The notes beneath the pieces were generated by a model. That model did no database searches. It was given only the letters and a program-made list of their open reading frames with translations, and was not told the DNA's origin. DNA of 64,000 nt from Flaviflagellibacter deserti (lineage in GTDB: Bacteria; Pseudomonadota; Alphaproteobacteria; Rhizobiales; Methylopilaceae): the NCBI RefSeq assembly GCF_042652085.1, contig NZ_JBHSJF010000006.1, positions 558,001-622,000 of the forward strand, given 5' to 3'. This document shows, one piece after another, positions 7,461-15,520 of this stretch. The translations under genes and the position numbers were made by a program. Position 1 is the first letter of the stretch. Each line of letters starts with the position of its first letter.

Positions 7461-9050
7461 ATGGCCAACGATCAAAACGACGAGCTCGCCGGCATCATTT
7501 CCGAGCCGGGACGTGGCGCGCCAGAAATAAAGCCCGCGCGGAGCCTCTGGCCACGACCACATGAAGACGTGAAGATCGAGCCCGTGCTTGACGAGCCGAG
7601 TCGGGTCGAACCGCTCGTGCCGCGCATCCAGCGGGACGGCGATTTCGAGACCGTACCGAGCGAGGGCTACCAGGCTGTCACGCCGCCGCGCGCTGAGGAG
7701 CATATTGCGGCCCCGGAGCCTGTGGCTGAGCGGATCGTCGAGACCCCGGCCGAGATCGTGTCGAGCAACGCCGACGAATTGCTGGCGGAGATCGCCCGCC
7801 GTCTCGAACCGAGCTTCGAAAAGAAAGAGCCTGTCGCCGAGACCGCTCCGGAAGTCGAAGCGCCCCGAGCGGAAGAACCCGTTGTCGAGGCGGCTTCCAA
7901 GCCGGTCGTGGCGATCGAGCCGGAACCGGTCCACGGGGAATCGGAAGATGCGCCGGTGATCGAGCCGCGTATCGAAGAGCTGGCCGCCGAGCCGCCGGTA
8001 AACGAAGAGCCGACCGTTGAGGACCTCATCGAGCGTTCCGAGGAGGATCGTGAGCGCGAGCCGACGATCGAGGCCCTCGCGGCGGCTTCCGAGCCGCGCA
8101 TGCCGAACCGCATCTCGGTGCTCGACGCCGACCGCTCGTCGGAGTCCGTCGACCTCGACGACACTGGCGGCCGGAGCGGGCGCTTCCTCGCCATGGCGGC
8201 CGGTATCATCGTCGCGTTGGCACTTGGCGCACTCGGCTTCATCTATCTCGCGCCGGCATTTGGTATCGGCGGTACTCAGACCGCGTCGAACCAGGCCGAG
8301 GAGGTGGCTGAAGCGGCTGCTGTTCCCGTCGCCGCCGCATCCGCTTCCCCCGCTTCGGTGCCGACGCCGGTCGCCAATGCGAACCAGTCCGCCAACATCT
8401 CCTCGGACGATCTGAAGGCGATCCGCGACCATCTCGATCAGCTCGAGCAGCGCTTCGCGAAGATCGAGAGCGAACTCGCATCTTCGAACAGGACCGCGGT
8501 CGAGGCCAGCGAGAAGCAGATCAAGGAGCTCTCGGCACGCATCGAGCGCGTCGAGAAGCGCGCGCCGCAGTCCGCCGGCACGGCGCCGACGCCCACGCCG
8601 ACCCCGGTTGCCGCCACGGCTCCGCGCGAGCCTGCTGCGGCTCCGCAGACGACGGCTTCAGCTCCGCGCGACATCACGGCGCCGAGCTCGACGTCGAACT
8701 CGCAGGGCACGCCGGCCGAACCGCGTGCGAGCGGTTCGATCGCCAATGAGGCGCCGGCTTCCGAGACGCCGCCGGCGGTTCCGACCCCGCGTCCGACCGC
8801 GACCGCGCGTGCCGAATCGGCGGCTCCGCCGACCCCGCGTCTCGGTGCTTCGCCGGACAGCCCTGTCGTCAACGGCTGGGTGGTTCGCGACATCTACAAC
8901 GGCATGGCCGTCCTGCAGGGCCGCCGCGGCATGGTCGAGGTCGAGCCGGGCGACGAGCTTCCTGACGGCAACAAGGTGCTGGCGATCCGGCGCCTTGGAG
9001 GCGACTGGGTGGTCGTGACCGAGCAGGGTATCATCGCCAGCCGTCAGTAA
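7461..9050 (+). CDS. Pro/Ala-rich single-pass membrane protein, unknown function
   Basis: A 529-residue protein I cannot name. Residues 1-240 are acidic, with many Glu-Pro-Val/Glu-Ala repeats and no predicted fold. One transmembrane helix follows (about 242-267, FLAMAAGIIVALALGALG). Next come a helical, probably coiled-coil stretch (about 312-372), a long Pro/Ala/Thr linker, and a compact C-terminal domain of about 60 residues starting NGWVVRDIYNGMAVLQ and ending in QGIIASRQ. The topology suggests an acidic cytoplasmic part and a periplasmic C-terminal domain on a flexible stalk, reminiscent of pilus or secretion accessory proteins. That is inference only. A terminator follows. Confidence 0.85.
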   Translation: MANDQNDELAGIISEPGRGAPEIKPARSLWPRPHEDVKIEPVLDEPSRVEPLVPRIQRDGDFETVPSEGYQAVTPPRAEEHIAAPEPVAERIVETPAEIVSSNADELLAEIARRLEPSFEKKEPVAETAPEVEAPRAEEPVVEAASKPVVAIEPEPVHGESEDAPVIEPRIEELAAEPPVNEEPTVEDLIERSEEDREREPTIEALAAASEPRMPNRISVLDADRSSESVDLDDTGGRSGRFLAMAAGIIVALALGALGFIYLAPAFGIGGTQTASNQAEEVAEAAAVPVAAASASPASVPTPVANANQSANISSDDLKAIRDHLDQLEQRFAKIESELASSNRTAVEASEKQIKELSARIERVEKRAPQSAGTAPTPTPTPVAATAPREPAAAPQTTASAPRDITAPSSTSNSQGTPAEPRASGSIANEAPASETPPAVPTPRPTATARAESAAPPTPRLGASPDSPVVNGWVVRDIYNGMAVLQGRRGMVEVEPGDELPDGNKVLAIRRLGGDWVVVTEQGIIASRQ

Positions 9051-9096
9051 ATCAAACTGCCGGGTTGGCGAGCGCGCCAACCGTCACCAGATACAG

Positions 9097-9134
9097 AAGG
9101 CGGCCGGGCAGGGGCTTGGCCGCCTTTCCTTTTG
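9097..9134 (+). terminator. Intrinsic terminator after the 7461 gene
   Basis: A 9-bp stem aaggcggcc/ggccgcctt (9097-9105 with 9118-9126) is followed by tccttttg. A second small hairpin (ggttggcg/cgccaacc, 9063-9082) lies just before it. Confidence 0.8.
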
Positions 9135-9188
9135 CCGGCCCGCGCATCGTGCTGCGTTCCCGCCCGTCGGCGATTTCTGGAGACTGCA

Positions 9189-10019
9189 ATGCATAAGGTT
9201 TCAGCCAATGGCGCGGAAATCCCGGCGCTTGGCTTCGGTACGTTCCGCATGGACAAGCAGGATACGGCGCGCATGGTGCCGTTCGTCCTGAATAACGGTT
9301 ACCGGCATATCGATACCGCGCAGATCTATAACAATGAGGACGCCGTCGGCGAAGGCATCGCGGCCTCGGGCATCAAGCGCGGCGACATCTTCCTGACGAC
9401 CAAGATCTGGGTCGACAATTTCCCGAAGAACAGGTTCGCGGCCTCACTCGACGAGAGCCTGAAGAAGCTGAAGACAGATTATGTCGATCTTCTCCTTCTC
9501 CATTGGCCGAATGCGGCCGTGCCGCTGGCTGAGCAGATCGCTTCGCTGAATGAGGCTGTCGATGCCGGCAAGGTCCGCCATATCGGTGTCAGCAATTACA
9601 ACAAGAAGCTGATGGAGCAGGCGGTGGCACTGTCCAATGCGCCGATCGCGACCAACCAGATCGAATATCACCCCTATATCGATCAGGGCGTGGTGCTGGC
9701 GGCGGCGCGGGAGCATGGCGTTGCGATCACCGCCTATTACGCGATGGCGGACGGCAAGGTGCTGGAAGACCGGACGATCAAGGCGATCGCCGAACGGCAC
9801 GGCAAGACGGTTGCGCAGGTCGTGCTGCGCTGGCTGGTCCAGCAGCGGAGTGTCGTGGCCCTGTCGAAGACGGTTGATGAGGACCGGGCGGTCGCCAATG
9901 CGGCGATTTTCGATTTCGAGCTTTCGGCTGACGAGATGGGCGCGCTGCACGATCTGCGGCGGCCGTCGGGACGGCTCGTCAGCCCGCCCGGGCTCGCGCC
10001 TCTCTGGGACGCGGCCTAG
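9189..10019 (+). CDS. Aldo/keto reductase
   Basis: NADPH-dependent oxidoreductase of the AKR5-like group (2,5-diketo-D-gluconate reductase type by pattern), acting on unidentified carbonyl substrates in the cytosol. In 276 residues the catalytic tetrad is visible: Asp and Tyr in DTAQIYNNE, Lys in TTKIW, and His in LLLHWPN. The C-terminal cofactor-binding segment includes VALSKTVDEDRAVANAAIFD. ATG 9189 was preferred over the upstream frame because TGGAGACTGCA supplies a ribosome-binding site. Its stop overlaps the stop of the convergent 10016 gene by 4 bases. Confidence 0.92.
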   Translation: MHKVSANGAEIPALGFGTFRMDKQDTARMVPFVLNNGYRHIDTAQIYNNEDAVGEGIAASGIKRGDIFLTTKIWVDNFPKNRFAASLDESLKKLKTDYVDLLLLHWPNAAVPLAEQIASLNEAVDAGKVRHIGVSNYNKKLMEQAVALSNAPIATNQIEYHPYIDQGVVLAAAREHGVAITAYYAMADGKVLEDRTIKAIAERHGKTVAQVVLRWLVQQRSVVALSKTVDEDRAVANAAIFDFELSADEMGALHDLRRPSGRLVSPPGLAPLWDAA

Positions 10020-10606
10020 TTCGTTGCCGGGCCGAAGCGGGCATCGCCCGGCTGGCCGACTATGAGGACGAAGGTCTCCCGGAAGCCCTGAGCGTCTTCC
10101 GGGGTATCGAAATAAACGGCGGAATTATCCTTGCCGTTCTCGGCCCGCACGGTGGCGAGCGCGAGCTGCGGAGCCTCCGCGCTGCCCTCCAGTTCCTGCG
10201 TGGCGACGATCTCGCCGGCGTCGGAAATCCACTGCACGTGCATCGAGAGCTGGCCGCCGAACGCGGTGGCGACGAGGCGCGAGAACCCTTTCCTGCCGTC
10301 CGCTTCCCATGGACCGACGACGCGGACCATGACGACGTCCGTTGGCACGGAACCGACAGATGGTGGCAGGTTCGAGGGAGCAGCCGGGGCCGCCGGAGCA
10401 GGCGCGGTCTGCGCCGGCGCGATGGTCTGAGGAGTGGCGGGCGAGGGCGCCGGTCCTGGTTTGACCTGGCGGACGGGCTGTTTCTGCTGCTGGGCCGGAC
10501 GGCTGGTCGCGGAGGGCGTCGTGTCCTGCGCGGCAACGGACGAAGCGAAGGACAGCCCCGCGACGAGGCAAAGAACGATGCGCGCGGGGGAGGTCTTCAG
10601 AACCAT
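10016..10606 (-). CDS. Hypothetical exported protein
   Basis: A 196-residue protein with a Sec signal peptide (about residues 1-26, ending SSVAAQ), then a Pro/Gln/Ala-rich linker (about 27-85). A folded domain of about 105 residues begins TDVVMVRVVGPWEADGRKGF. The domain has no cysteines. It resembles small periplasmic proteins of Hyphomicrobiales with no assigned role. I considered the invasion-associated IalB family but its cysteine pattern is absent. The gene lies 12 bases downstream of the parE stop on the same strand, so it may be cotranscribed with parE. Confidence 0.78.
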   Translation of the reverse strand: MVLKTSPARIVLCLVAGLSFASSVAAQDTTPSATSRPAQQQKQPVRQVKPGPAPSPATPQTIAPAQTAPAPAAPAAPSNLPPSVGSVPTDVVMVRVVGPWEADGRKGFSRLVATAFGGQLSMHVQWISDAGEIVATQELEGSAEAPQLALATVRAENGKDNSAVYFDTPEDAQGFRETFVLIVGQPGDARFGPATN

Positions 10607-10618
10607 TGCGATTGGAAC

Positions 10619-12634
10619 CTAAACGTCGAGCTCGCCTGCGAAGGCAGCACGTTCCTGGATGAAATGGAAGCGCGCCTCGGCCTTGGAACCCATCAACCGT
10701 TCGACGGCGTTGCGGGTTTCGATCTCATCATCCTCGGCGATCTCGACACGAAGCAACGTGCGCTTTTTCGGGTCCATGGTCGTCTCGCGGAGCTGCTGCG
10801 GCATCATCTCACCCAGGCCTTTGAAGCGTCCGACATCGACCTTCTTGTTCTTGAAGGTCGTGGCAATGAGCTTTTCGCGTTCGGCGTCGTCACGGGCGTA
10901 GATGGTCGTTGCTCCCGCGGTGATACGGTAAAGCGGCGGAACCGCGAGGTAGAGATGGCCGCCACGAATGAGACCCGGAATTTCGCGGTAGAAATAAGTG
11001 ACGAGAAGCGATGCGATGTGGGCGCCGTCGACGTCGGCGTCTGTCATCACGATGATCCGCTCGTAGCGGAGATCCTCGTCGCGATAGGACGATCTCGTGC
11101 CGCAGCCGAGCGCGAGCAGGAGATCCTGAAGCTGCTGGTTCTGAGCGAGCTTTTCGACGCCGGCATTGGCGACGTTGAGGATCTTGCCGCGTAGCGGCAG
11201 CACGGCCTGGTTCTGGCGCGCGCGGGCCTGCTTGGCGGAGCCACCTGCCGAGTCGCCCTCGACGATGAAGAGCTCGGCGCCCTTGGCATGATCCTGCGTG
11301 CAGTCCGCGAGCTTGCCGGGAAGGCGCAGCTTGCGGGTCGCGGTCTTGCGCAAAGTCTCCTTTTCGGAGCGGCGGCGCATGCGATCTTCGGCACGCTCGA
11401 TGACGCGGTCGATCAGCTTGCGGGCCTGCGTCGGCGAGGCGGCTAGCCAATGGTCGAACGGGTCGCGCATCGACGTTTCGACGAGGCGGACGGCCTCGCT
11501 GGAGGAGAGCTTCTCCTTGGTCTGGCCCTGGAATTCAGGTTCGCGGATGAAGATCGAGAGCAGGCCGACGCAGCCCGCCATCACGTCTTCCGAGGTGACG
11601 TCCTTGAACTTCTTGTTGCCCGTGAGGTCGGCATAGGCCCGCAGGCCGCGCAGCAACGCGGTACGCAGGCCCTGCTCATGCGTGCCGCCCTCGGGTGTCG
11701 GGATCGTGTTGCAGTATGAGCGTGTGACACTGTCGCCGTCCTCGGTCCAGGCCAGCGCCCATTCGACGGCGCCCGGGCCGTCATTGGCTTCGACGCGACC
11801 GGAGAAGATATCGGCCGTGAGGAGCGCCTGACCTTCGATCGTGGCGCGGAGATAGTCCTTGAGGCCGCCGGGGAATCGGAAGGTCTCCTTTTCCGGCACA
11901 TCGTCGATGCCGATCAGGAGTTCGGGCGTGCAGGACCAGCGGACCTCGATGCCGGCGAAGAGATAGGCCTTGGCCCGGGTCATCGCGAACAGGCGGGTCG
12001 GCTTCAGATGCGCATTCGGGCCGAAGATCAGCGCGTCCGGCTTGAAGCGGACGCGGGTCCCGCGGCGATTGTGGACGGGACCGACCTCTTCGAGTTCCGA
12101 GGCGGGCGCGCCGCGCGAATAGAGTTGACGATAGAGCTTCTGGGCGCGGGCGACCTCGACCTCGAGCGTCTCGGAGAGCGCGTTGACGACCGACACGCCG
12201 ACGCCGTGCAGGCCGCCGGAGGTCGAATAGGCTTTCGAACCGAATTTGCCGCCCGAGTGCAGCGTGGTCAGGATGACTTCGAGCGCCGACTTGTCGGGGA
12301 ACTTCGGATGGGGGTCGATCGGGATGCCGCGGCCGTTGTCGGAAACCGCGACGAAGCCGTCGGCTTCCATCTCGACCGAGATGAAGGTGGCGTGGCCGGC
12401 GACGGCCTCGTCCATCGCGTTGTCGATGACTTCGGCGAAGAGGTGATGCAGCGCCTTCTCGTCGGTGCCGCCGATATACATGCCGGGGCGGCGGCGAACC
12501 GGTTCGAGGCCCTCCAGGACTTCGATGTCGGCTGCGGTGTAGCCGCTTTCGCCGGGAGTACCACGTATGGGCTCCGGCTTCGGCGCCGCAGGTTTGCGGG
12601 CGAGGGGGCCGGAGCCGAAGAGATCGCTTGCCAT
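10619..12634 (-). CDS. parE: DNA topoisomerase IV subunit B
   Basis: ATPase subunit of topoisomerase IV, which decatenates daughter chromosomes with ParC. The 671-residue protein has the GHKL ATPase fold (EVIDNAMDEAVAG, DNGRGIP, GGLHGVGVSVVNALS), a transducer domain, and the TOPRIM block with EGDSAGG and the DTDVDG-like TDADVDGAHI. Its length and the short Ala/Pro-rich N-terminus suit ParE rather than GyrB, which in this class is about 800 residues. The start MASDLFGSG was chosen over a 23-codon upstream extension. parC is not in the window. Confidence 0.93.
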   Translation of the reverse strand: MASDLFGSGPLARKPAAPKPEPIRGTPGESGYTAADIEVLEGLEPVRRRPGMYIGGTDEKALHHLFAEVIDNAMDEAVAGHATFISVEMEADGFVAVSDNGRGIPIDPHPKFPDKSALEVILTTLHSGGKFGSKAYSTSGGLHGVGVSVVNALSETLEVEVARAQKLYRQLYSRGAPASELEEVGPVHNRRGTRVRFKPDALIFGPNAHLKPTRLFAMTRAKAYLFAGIEVRWSCTPELLIGIDDVPEKETFRFPGGLKDYLRATIEGQALLTADIFSGRVEANDGPGAVEWALAWTEDGDSVTRSYCNTIPTPEGGTHEQGLRTALLRGLRAYADLTGNKKFKDVTSEDVMAGCVGLLSIFIREPEFQGQTKEKLSSSEAVRLVETSMRDPFDHWLAASPTQARKLIDRVIERAEDRMRRRSEKETLRKTATRKLRLPGKLADCTQDHAKGAELFIVEGDSAGGSAKQARARQNQAVLPLRGKILNVANAGVEKLAQNQQLQDLLLALGCGTRSSYRDEDLRYERIIVMTDADVDGAHIASLLVTYFYREIPGLIRGGHLYLAVPPLYRITAGATTIYARDDAEREKLIATTFKNKKVDVGRFKGLGEMMPQQLRETTMDPKKRTLLRVEIAEDDEIETRNAVERLMGSKAEARFHFIQERAAFAGELDV

Positions 12635-12716
12635 GAAATCCAAGATGCCGATTCGCGTTGATGCAACTATCGCATAGCCGTGTGGCGGGACGACAGCGGG
12701 CACGCAACAGAAGCGG

Positions 12717-12754
12717 AAAATGAAAGCGCCCCCGTGGCTTTCGCCAGGGAGCGC
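12717..12754 (-). terminator. Intrinsic terminator of an unassigned minus-strand transcript
   Basis: Read on the minus strand, GCGC then CCC and TGGC pair with GCCA, GGG and GCGC around a four-base loop, followed by TTTCATTTT. It lies upstream of parE and downstream of the phoX terminator, so it must end some other transcript. Confidence 0.75.
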
Positions 12755-12963
12755 CCGACCGTTGGGTTCGCTCGAGTGAGGTCGCCGGCACTATCAGGCT
12801 CTGGCGATCGGTTAGAACCTCTGTAGGTCTTTTGCCTTCGTAACTGTATCACGTTCCATCTAGCGAAGTATCGAAAGACACCTGTACGCCTAAATGTATG
12901 CCGCTCAACTAGTTTACGATGCTGGGAGTCGATTGTCTGTCTGTCGTAGACGGTATTCGCCGC

Positions 12964-13011
12964 TTAGATGGACGAGCCGTTTTCCGACGAATTCTGCTGC
13001 GGGGGAGTCAT
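12964..13011 (-). CDS. Possible 15-codon leader peptide or microprotein
   Basis: The sequence encodes MTPPQQNSSENGSSI then TAA. It is listed because the translation signal is unusually good: AGGAGG (complement of 13021-13026) sits 9 bases before the ATG. A plausible promoter lies just upstream. The peptide is hydrophilic, with no signal sequence or run of a single regulatory amino acid that would mark a classical attenuator. It could be a leader ORF for the following 200-base RNA, a microprotein, or a remnant. No homologue is known to me. Confidence 0.4.
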   Translation of the reverse strand: MTPPQQNSSENGSSI

Positions 13012-13047
13012 TGTCTTAAACCTCCTCTTTCAGCGACTGACATGACG

Positions 13048-13076
13048 AATGTGCGACTGTCGGGCGGGGGCGTCAA
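13048..13076 (-). promoter_or_regulatory. Candidate sigma70 promoter for the 15-codon ORF
   Basis: On the minus strand TTGACG (13071-13076) and CACATT (13048-13053) are separated by exactly 17 bases. The -35 is good, the -10 is weak. The predicted start is some 15-20 bases before the Shine-Dalgarno of the 15-codon ORF. Confidence 0.4.
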
Positions 13077-13092
13077 GACGGACGTGGCTATA

Positions 13093-13126
13093 TATGAAAG
13101 GCCCACCGGCCACATGGCTGGTGGGC
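13093..13126 (-). terminator. Terminator of phoX
   Basis: Minus-strand hairpin GCCCACCAGCC/GGCCGGTGGGC (13101-13126) followed by CTTTCATAT. It is placed about 65 bases after the phoX stop. Confidence 0.7.
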
Positions 13127-13189
13127 TTCCATAAGCGACTGAGCAAAAAGGAGGACCCGGCGCGGAACCGGATATTCACAGAGCCGTGA

Positions 13190-15172
13190 TCAGGCGATCT
13201 TGCCGCCGCCCTTCTTGGTAATCACGAGCACAGACGGGCGCGGTGGCATGCCGTCCTTGAAGTCCGGCCAGCGGGTGAGCGGAGCTTCGAACGTCGCGGG
13301 CTTCTTCTCGTCTTCGGATTCGCCGGGATGCTGAACCGCGAGGAACAGGCTCTCGTCGTTCGAGGTGAAGAACGGACCGCACATTTCGGCGCCGGTCGGG
13401 ACGCGGAAGAAGTGCTTGGACGTGCCGCGCATCTCGCCTTCGGTCTCGATCGCCCAGAGGCCGTCGGCGCGGCCGGTTGCCTTGGCGTTGTTGCCGTCGG
13501 TCGAAACCCAGAGGCGACCTTCGCTGTCGACCGCGCAATTGTCGGGCATGCCGAACCAGCCGTTCTTGGTCGTCTCAGACGAGAACGTCGAGCCGACTTC
13601 GGCGACCGACGGATCGCCGCAACGCACCAGCACTTCCCAGGCAAACTTGGTCGAGGCGTGGTCGCTGTCGTCCGGCAGCATCTCGACGATGTGGCCGAAC
13701 TTGTTGTCAGCGCGCGGATTGGCACTGTCGATCTGTTCGACGGTGCGCTTGTTGTTGTTGGTCAGCATGACGTAGACGCGATTGGTCTTCGGATTGGCCT
13801 CGATGTCCTCGGGGCGATCCATCTTGGTGGCGCCAAGAAGGTCGCCGGCGCGGCGAGTCTCGATCAGCACGTCGGCCTGGCTCTTGAAGCCGTTGGCCTC
13901 GGTCAGCGGACCCTGGCCGTAAACGACCGGAAGCCACTGGCCGGTGCCGTCTGCATTGTACTTGGCGACGTAGAGCGTGCCGGAATCGAGCAGGTCGGCG
14001 TTCGCCGCGCGGTTCGCCGGGTCGACCTTGCCGTCGGTGACGAACTTGTAGACGTAGTCGAAGCGCTCGTCGTCGCCGAGATAGACGACGTAGCGGCCGT
14101 CCTTGTTGGTGAGGCCGGCGGCGCCCTCATGCTTGAAGCGGCCGAGCGCGGTGCGCTTTTTCGGCGTTGAGGTCGGATCGAACGGGTCGATCTCGACGAT
14201 CCAGCCGAAGCGGTTCGGCTCGTTCGGCTCCTTCGAGATGTCGAAGCGGTCGTGGAACTTGCCCCAGGCATAGGCCGGGGTACCGATTCCGAGACGCTTG
14301 AAGTTCGCGGCCTCGACGCTGCCTTCCGGGAGCTTGCCCCAGAAATAGCCGTTGGTGTTCTCCTCACCGGAGAGCCAGGTGCCCCACGGGGTGATGCCGC
14401 CCGAGCAATTGTTGATCATGCCGTGGACCGACTTGCCCGCGGCGTCGGCCGAGGTCTTGAGGCGGTCGTGGCCGGCGGCCGGGCCGGTGATCGCCATCGG
14501 CGTCTCGGCGGTGATGCGGCGGGTGTATTTCGAGTCCTTGACCTGTTCCCAGCGGCCGTCGGCTCCGCGGCGGATTTCGAGAACGGAACCGCCATGCGCG
14601 GCCATTTCGATATCGACCAGATCCTTCGTCATCTTGCCGAAGGCGGCGGTCTTCGAATCCTGCAATTCGACGCCCGGGAACATCAGTTCCTCGTTCGTGT
14701 ACTCGTGATTGCAGACGAGGAGGCCATGGTCCGGCGAGCCCTCGATCGGGAAGAAGCCGATATAGTCGCTGTTATAGCCGAACTGCTTGGCCTGCTTCTC
14801 GGCCGTCTGAGCTAGCGGGTCGAATTCCGGCGCGTCCGGGAAGATCGGGTCACCCCAGCGGAACAGGATCTGGGTGTCGTAGCCCTCGGCCACGTGATGG
14901 GTCTGATCGACGCCGGCCTCGATCTCGATGAAGTCAAAGCTCGGCTTGCCGGCGGCCTTGGCGGTCGCGGGAGCCGGGGCGCCCTGCGCCATGGCGCGGC
15001 TGCCCACGGTCGCGGAGATGGCGGCCACGGCGAGCGAACCGCGCAGAAGATCGCGGCGGTTGAAGCGGGCGGCGATGATTTCGCCCATCGTGGCGTTGTC
15101 GGTCGGATTGCCGGCGGAATCGCCCGAACCTTCGAGCTCGCTCGGCCGTAGGAAGTCGATGGATTTAGTCAC
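13190..15172 (-). CDS. phoX: PhoX/DUF839 family phosphatase, Tat-exported
   Basis: Predicted periplasmic alkaline phosphatase of the PhoX (DUF839) family, which hydrolyses phosphate esters with a Ca/Fe cofactor. The 660-residue protein has a twin-arginine signal displaced about 37 residues from the start: NRRDLLRGSLAVAAISATVG, ending RAMA-Q near residue 63. The body carries family segments such as CNHEYTNEELMFPG, NCSGGITPWGTWLSGEENTN and MPDNCAVDSEGRLWVSTDG. The start is GTG with GGAGG 9 bases before it. No Pho-box search was decisive. Substrate preference is inferred from the family only. Confidence 0.88.
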   Translation of the reverse strand: MTKSIDFLRPSELEGSGDSAGNPTDNATMGEIIAARFNRRDLLRGSLAVAAISATVGSRAMAQGAPAPATAKAAGKPSFDFIEIEAGVDQTHHVAEGYDTQILFRWGDPIFPDAPEFDPLAQTAEKQAKQFGYNSDYIGFFPIEGSPDHGLLVCNHEYTNEELMFPGVELQDSKTAAFGKMTKDLVDIEMAAHGGSVLEIRRGADGRWEQVKDSKYTRRITAETPMAITGPAAGHDRLKTSADAAGKSVHGMINNCSGGITPWGTWLSGEENTNGYFWGKLPEGSVEAANFKRLGIGTPAYAWGKFHDRFDISKEPNEPNRFGWIVEIDPFDPTSTPKKRTALGRFKHEGAAGLTNKDGRYVVYLGDDERFDYVYKFVTDGKVDPANRAANADLLDSGTLYVAKYNADGTGQWLPVVYGQGPLTEANGFKSQADVLIETRRAGDLLGATKMDRPEDIEANPKTNRVYVMLTNNNKRTVEQIDSANPRADNKFGHIVEMLPDDSDHASTKFAWEVLVRCGDPSVAEVGSTFSSETTKNGWFGMPDNCAVDSEGRLWVSTDGNNAKATGRADGLWAIETEGEMRGTSKHFFRVPTGAEMCGPFFTSNDESLFLAVQHPGESEDEKKPATFEAPLTRWPDFKDGMPPRPSVLVITKKGGGKIA

Positions 15173-15254
15173 GGAAGTACCTCCAGACGCGCGCGATCAT
15201 GCGCGTTGGAGGCGAAACTAGAAACGTTCTATGTAGCTCGGGTGACAGGCCCGG

Positions 15255-15410
15255 CTATTCCGGCTCGTTCTTGTAGAGCCGATCCGCTGCTTGCTCCTGC
15301 ATCCGACCCTCGGCCGGCGTCTTGCGGCGGGAGCGGACGATTCCGTAGATGATCGCGGCCCCCAGAACGAGGAAGCCGAGATCGATGATCAGCCAAGCGA
15401 TACCGCTCAT
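15255..15410 (-). CDS. Small membrane protein (51 residues)
   Basis: A short gene between glnA and phoX. ATG 15410 is preceded by AAAGGAGAACCCAG, an excellent ribosome-binding site. The product has one transmembrane helix (about residues 5-24, AWLIIDLGFLVLGAAIIYGI), then a basic stretch RSRRK and a charged C-terminal tail ending LYKNEPE. By the positive-inside rule the tail is probably cytoplasmic. It lies downstream of the glnA terminator, so it has its own promoter or depends on readthrough. I do not recognise the family. Confidence 0.75.
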   Translation of the reverse strand: MSGIAWLIIDLGFLVLGAAIIYGIVRSRRKTPAEGRMQEQAADRLYKNEPE

Positions 15411-15460
15411 CTGGGTTCTCCTTTGCGAAGAAAACCCCGGCGAAGCGATCTTGTTTCCAG

Positions 15461-15493
15461 AAACGAAAAAGCCGGGGCGTGAGGCCCCGGCTT
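15461..15493 (-). terminator. Terminator of glnA
   Basis: Minus-strand hairpin AAGCCGGGGC/GCCCCGGCTT with a CTCAC-type loop, followed by TTTTTCGTTT. It ends the glnB-glnA unit about 28 bases after the glnA stop. Confidence 0.9.
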
Positions 15494-15520
15494 CTCCTGG
15501 ACTGAACTGAACCCTGCGGA

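Larger units (their letters stand above)
12635..13189. other. Gene-poor gap between parE and phoX
   Basis: About 550 bases without a conventional gene. Compared with its flanks it is AT-richer around 12830-12930. It contains, all on the minus strand and in the right order, a promoter-like pair (13048-13076), a strong Shine-Dalgarno with a 15-codon ORF (12964-13011), about 200 bases of unassigned sequence, and an intrinsic terminator (12717-12754). The phoX terminator occupies its right end. I could not recognise a known RNA family (tmRNA, 6S, 4.5S and RNase P signatures were looked for). Confidence 0.7.

Noticed and set aside
10016..10606. Possible IalB (invasion-associated locus B) protein
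   Set aside because: The signal peptide and Pro-rich linker are similar, but the cysteine pattern and core sequence of IalB are missing.
12667..12852. A 61-codon minus-strand frame in the parE-phoX gap
   Set aside because: It runs through the intrinsic terminator at 12717-12754 and has no ribosome-binding site, so it is unlikely to be translated.
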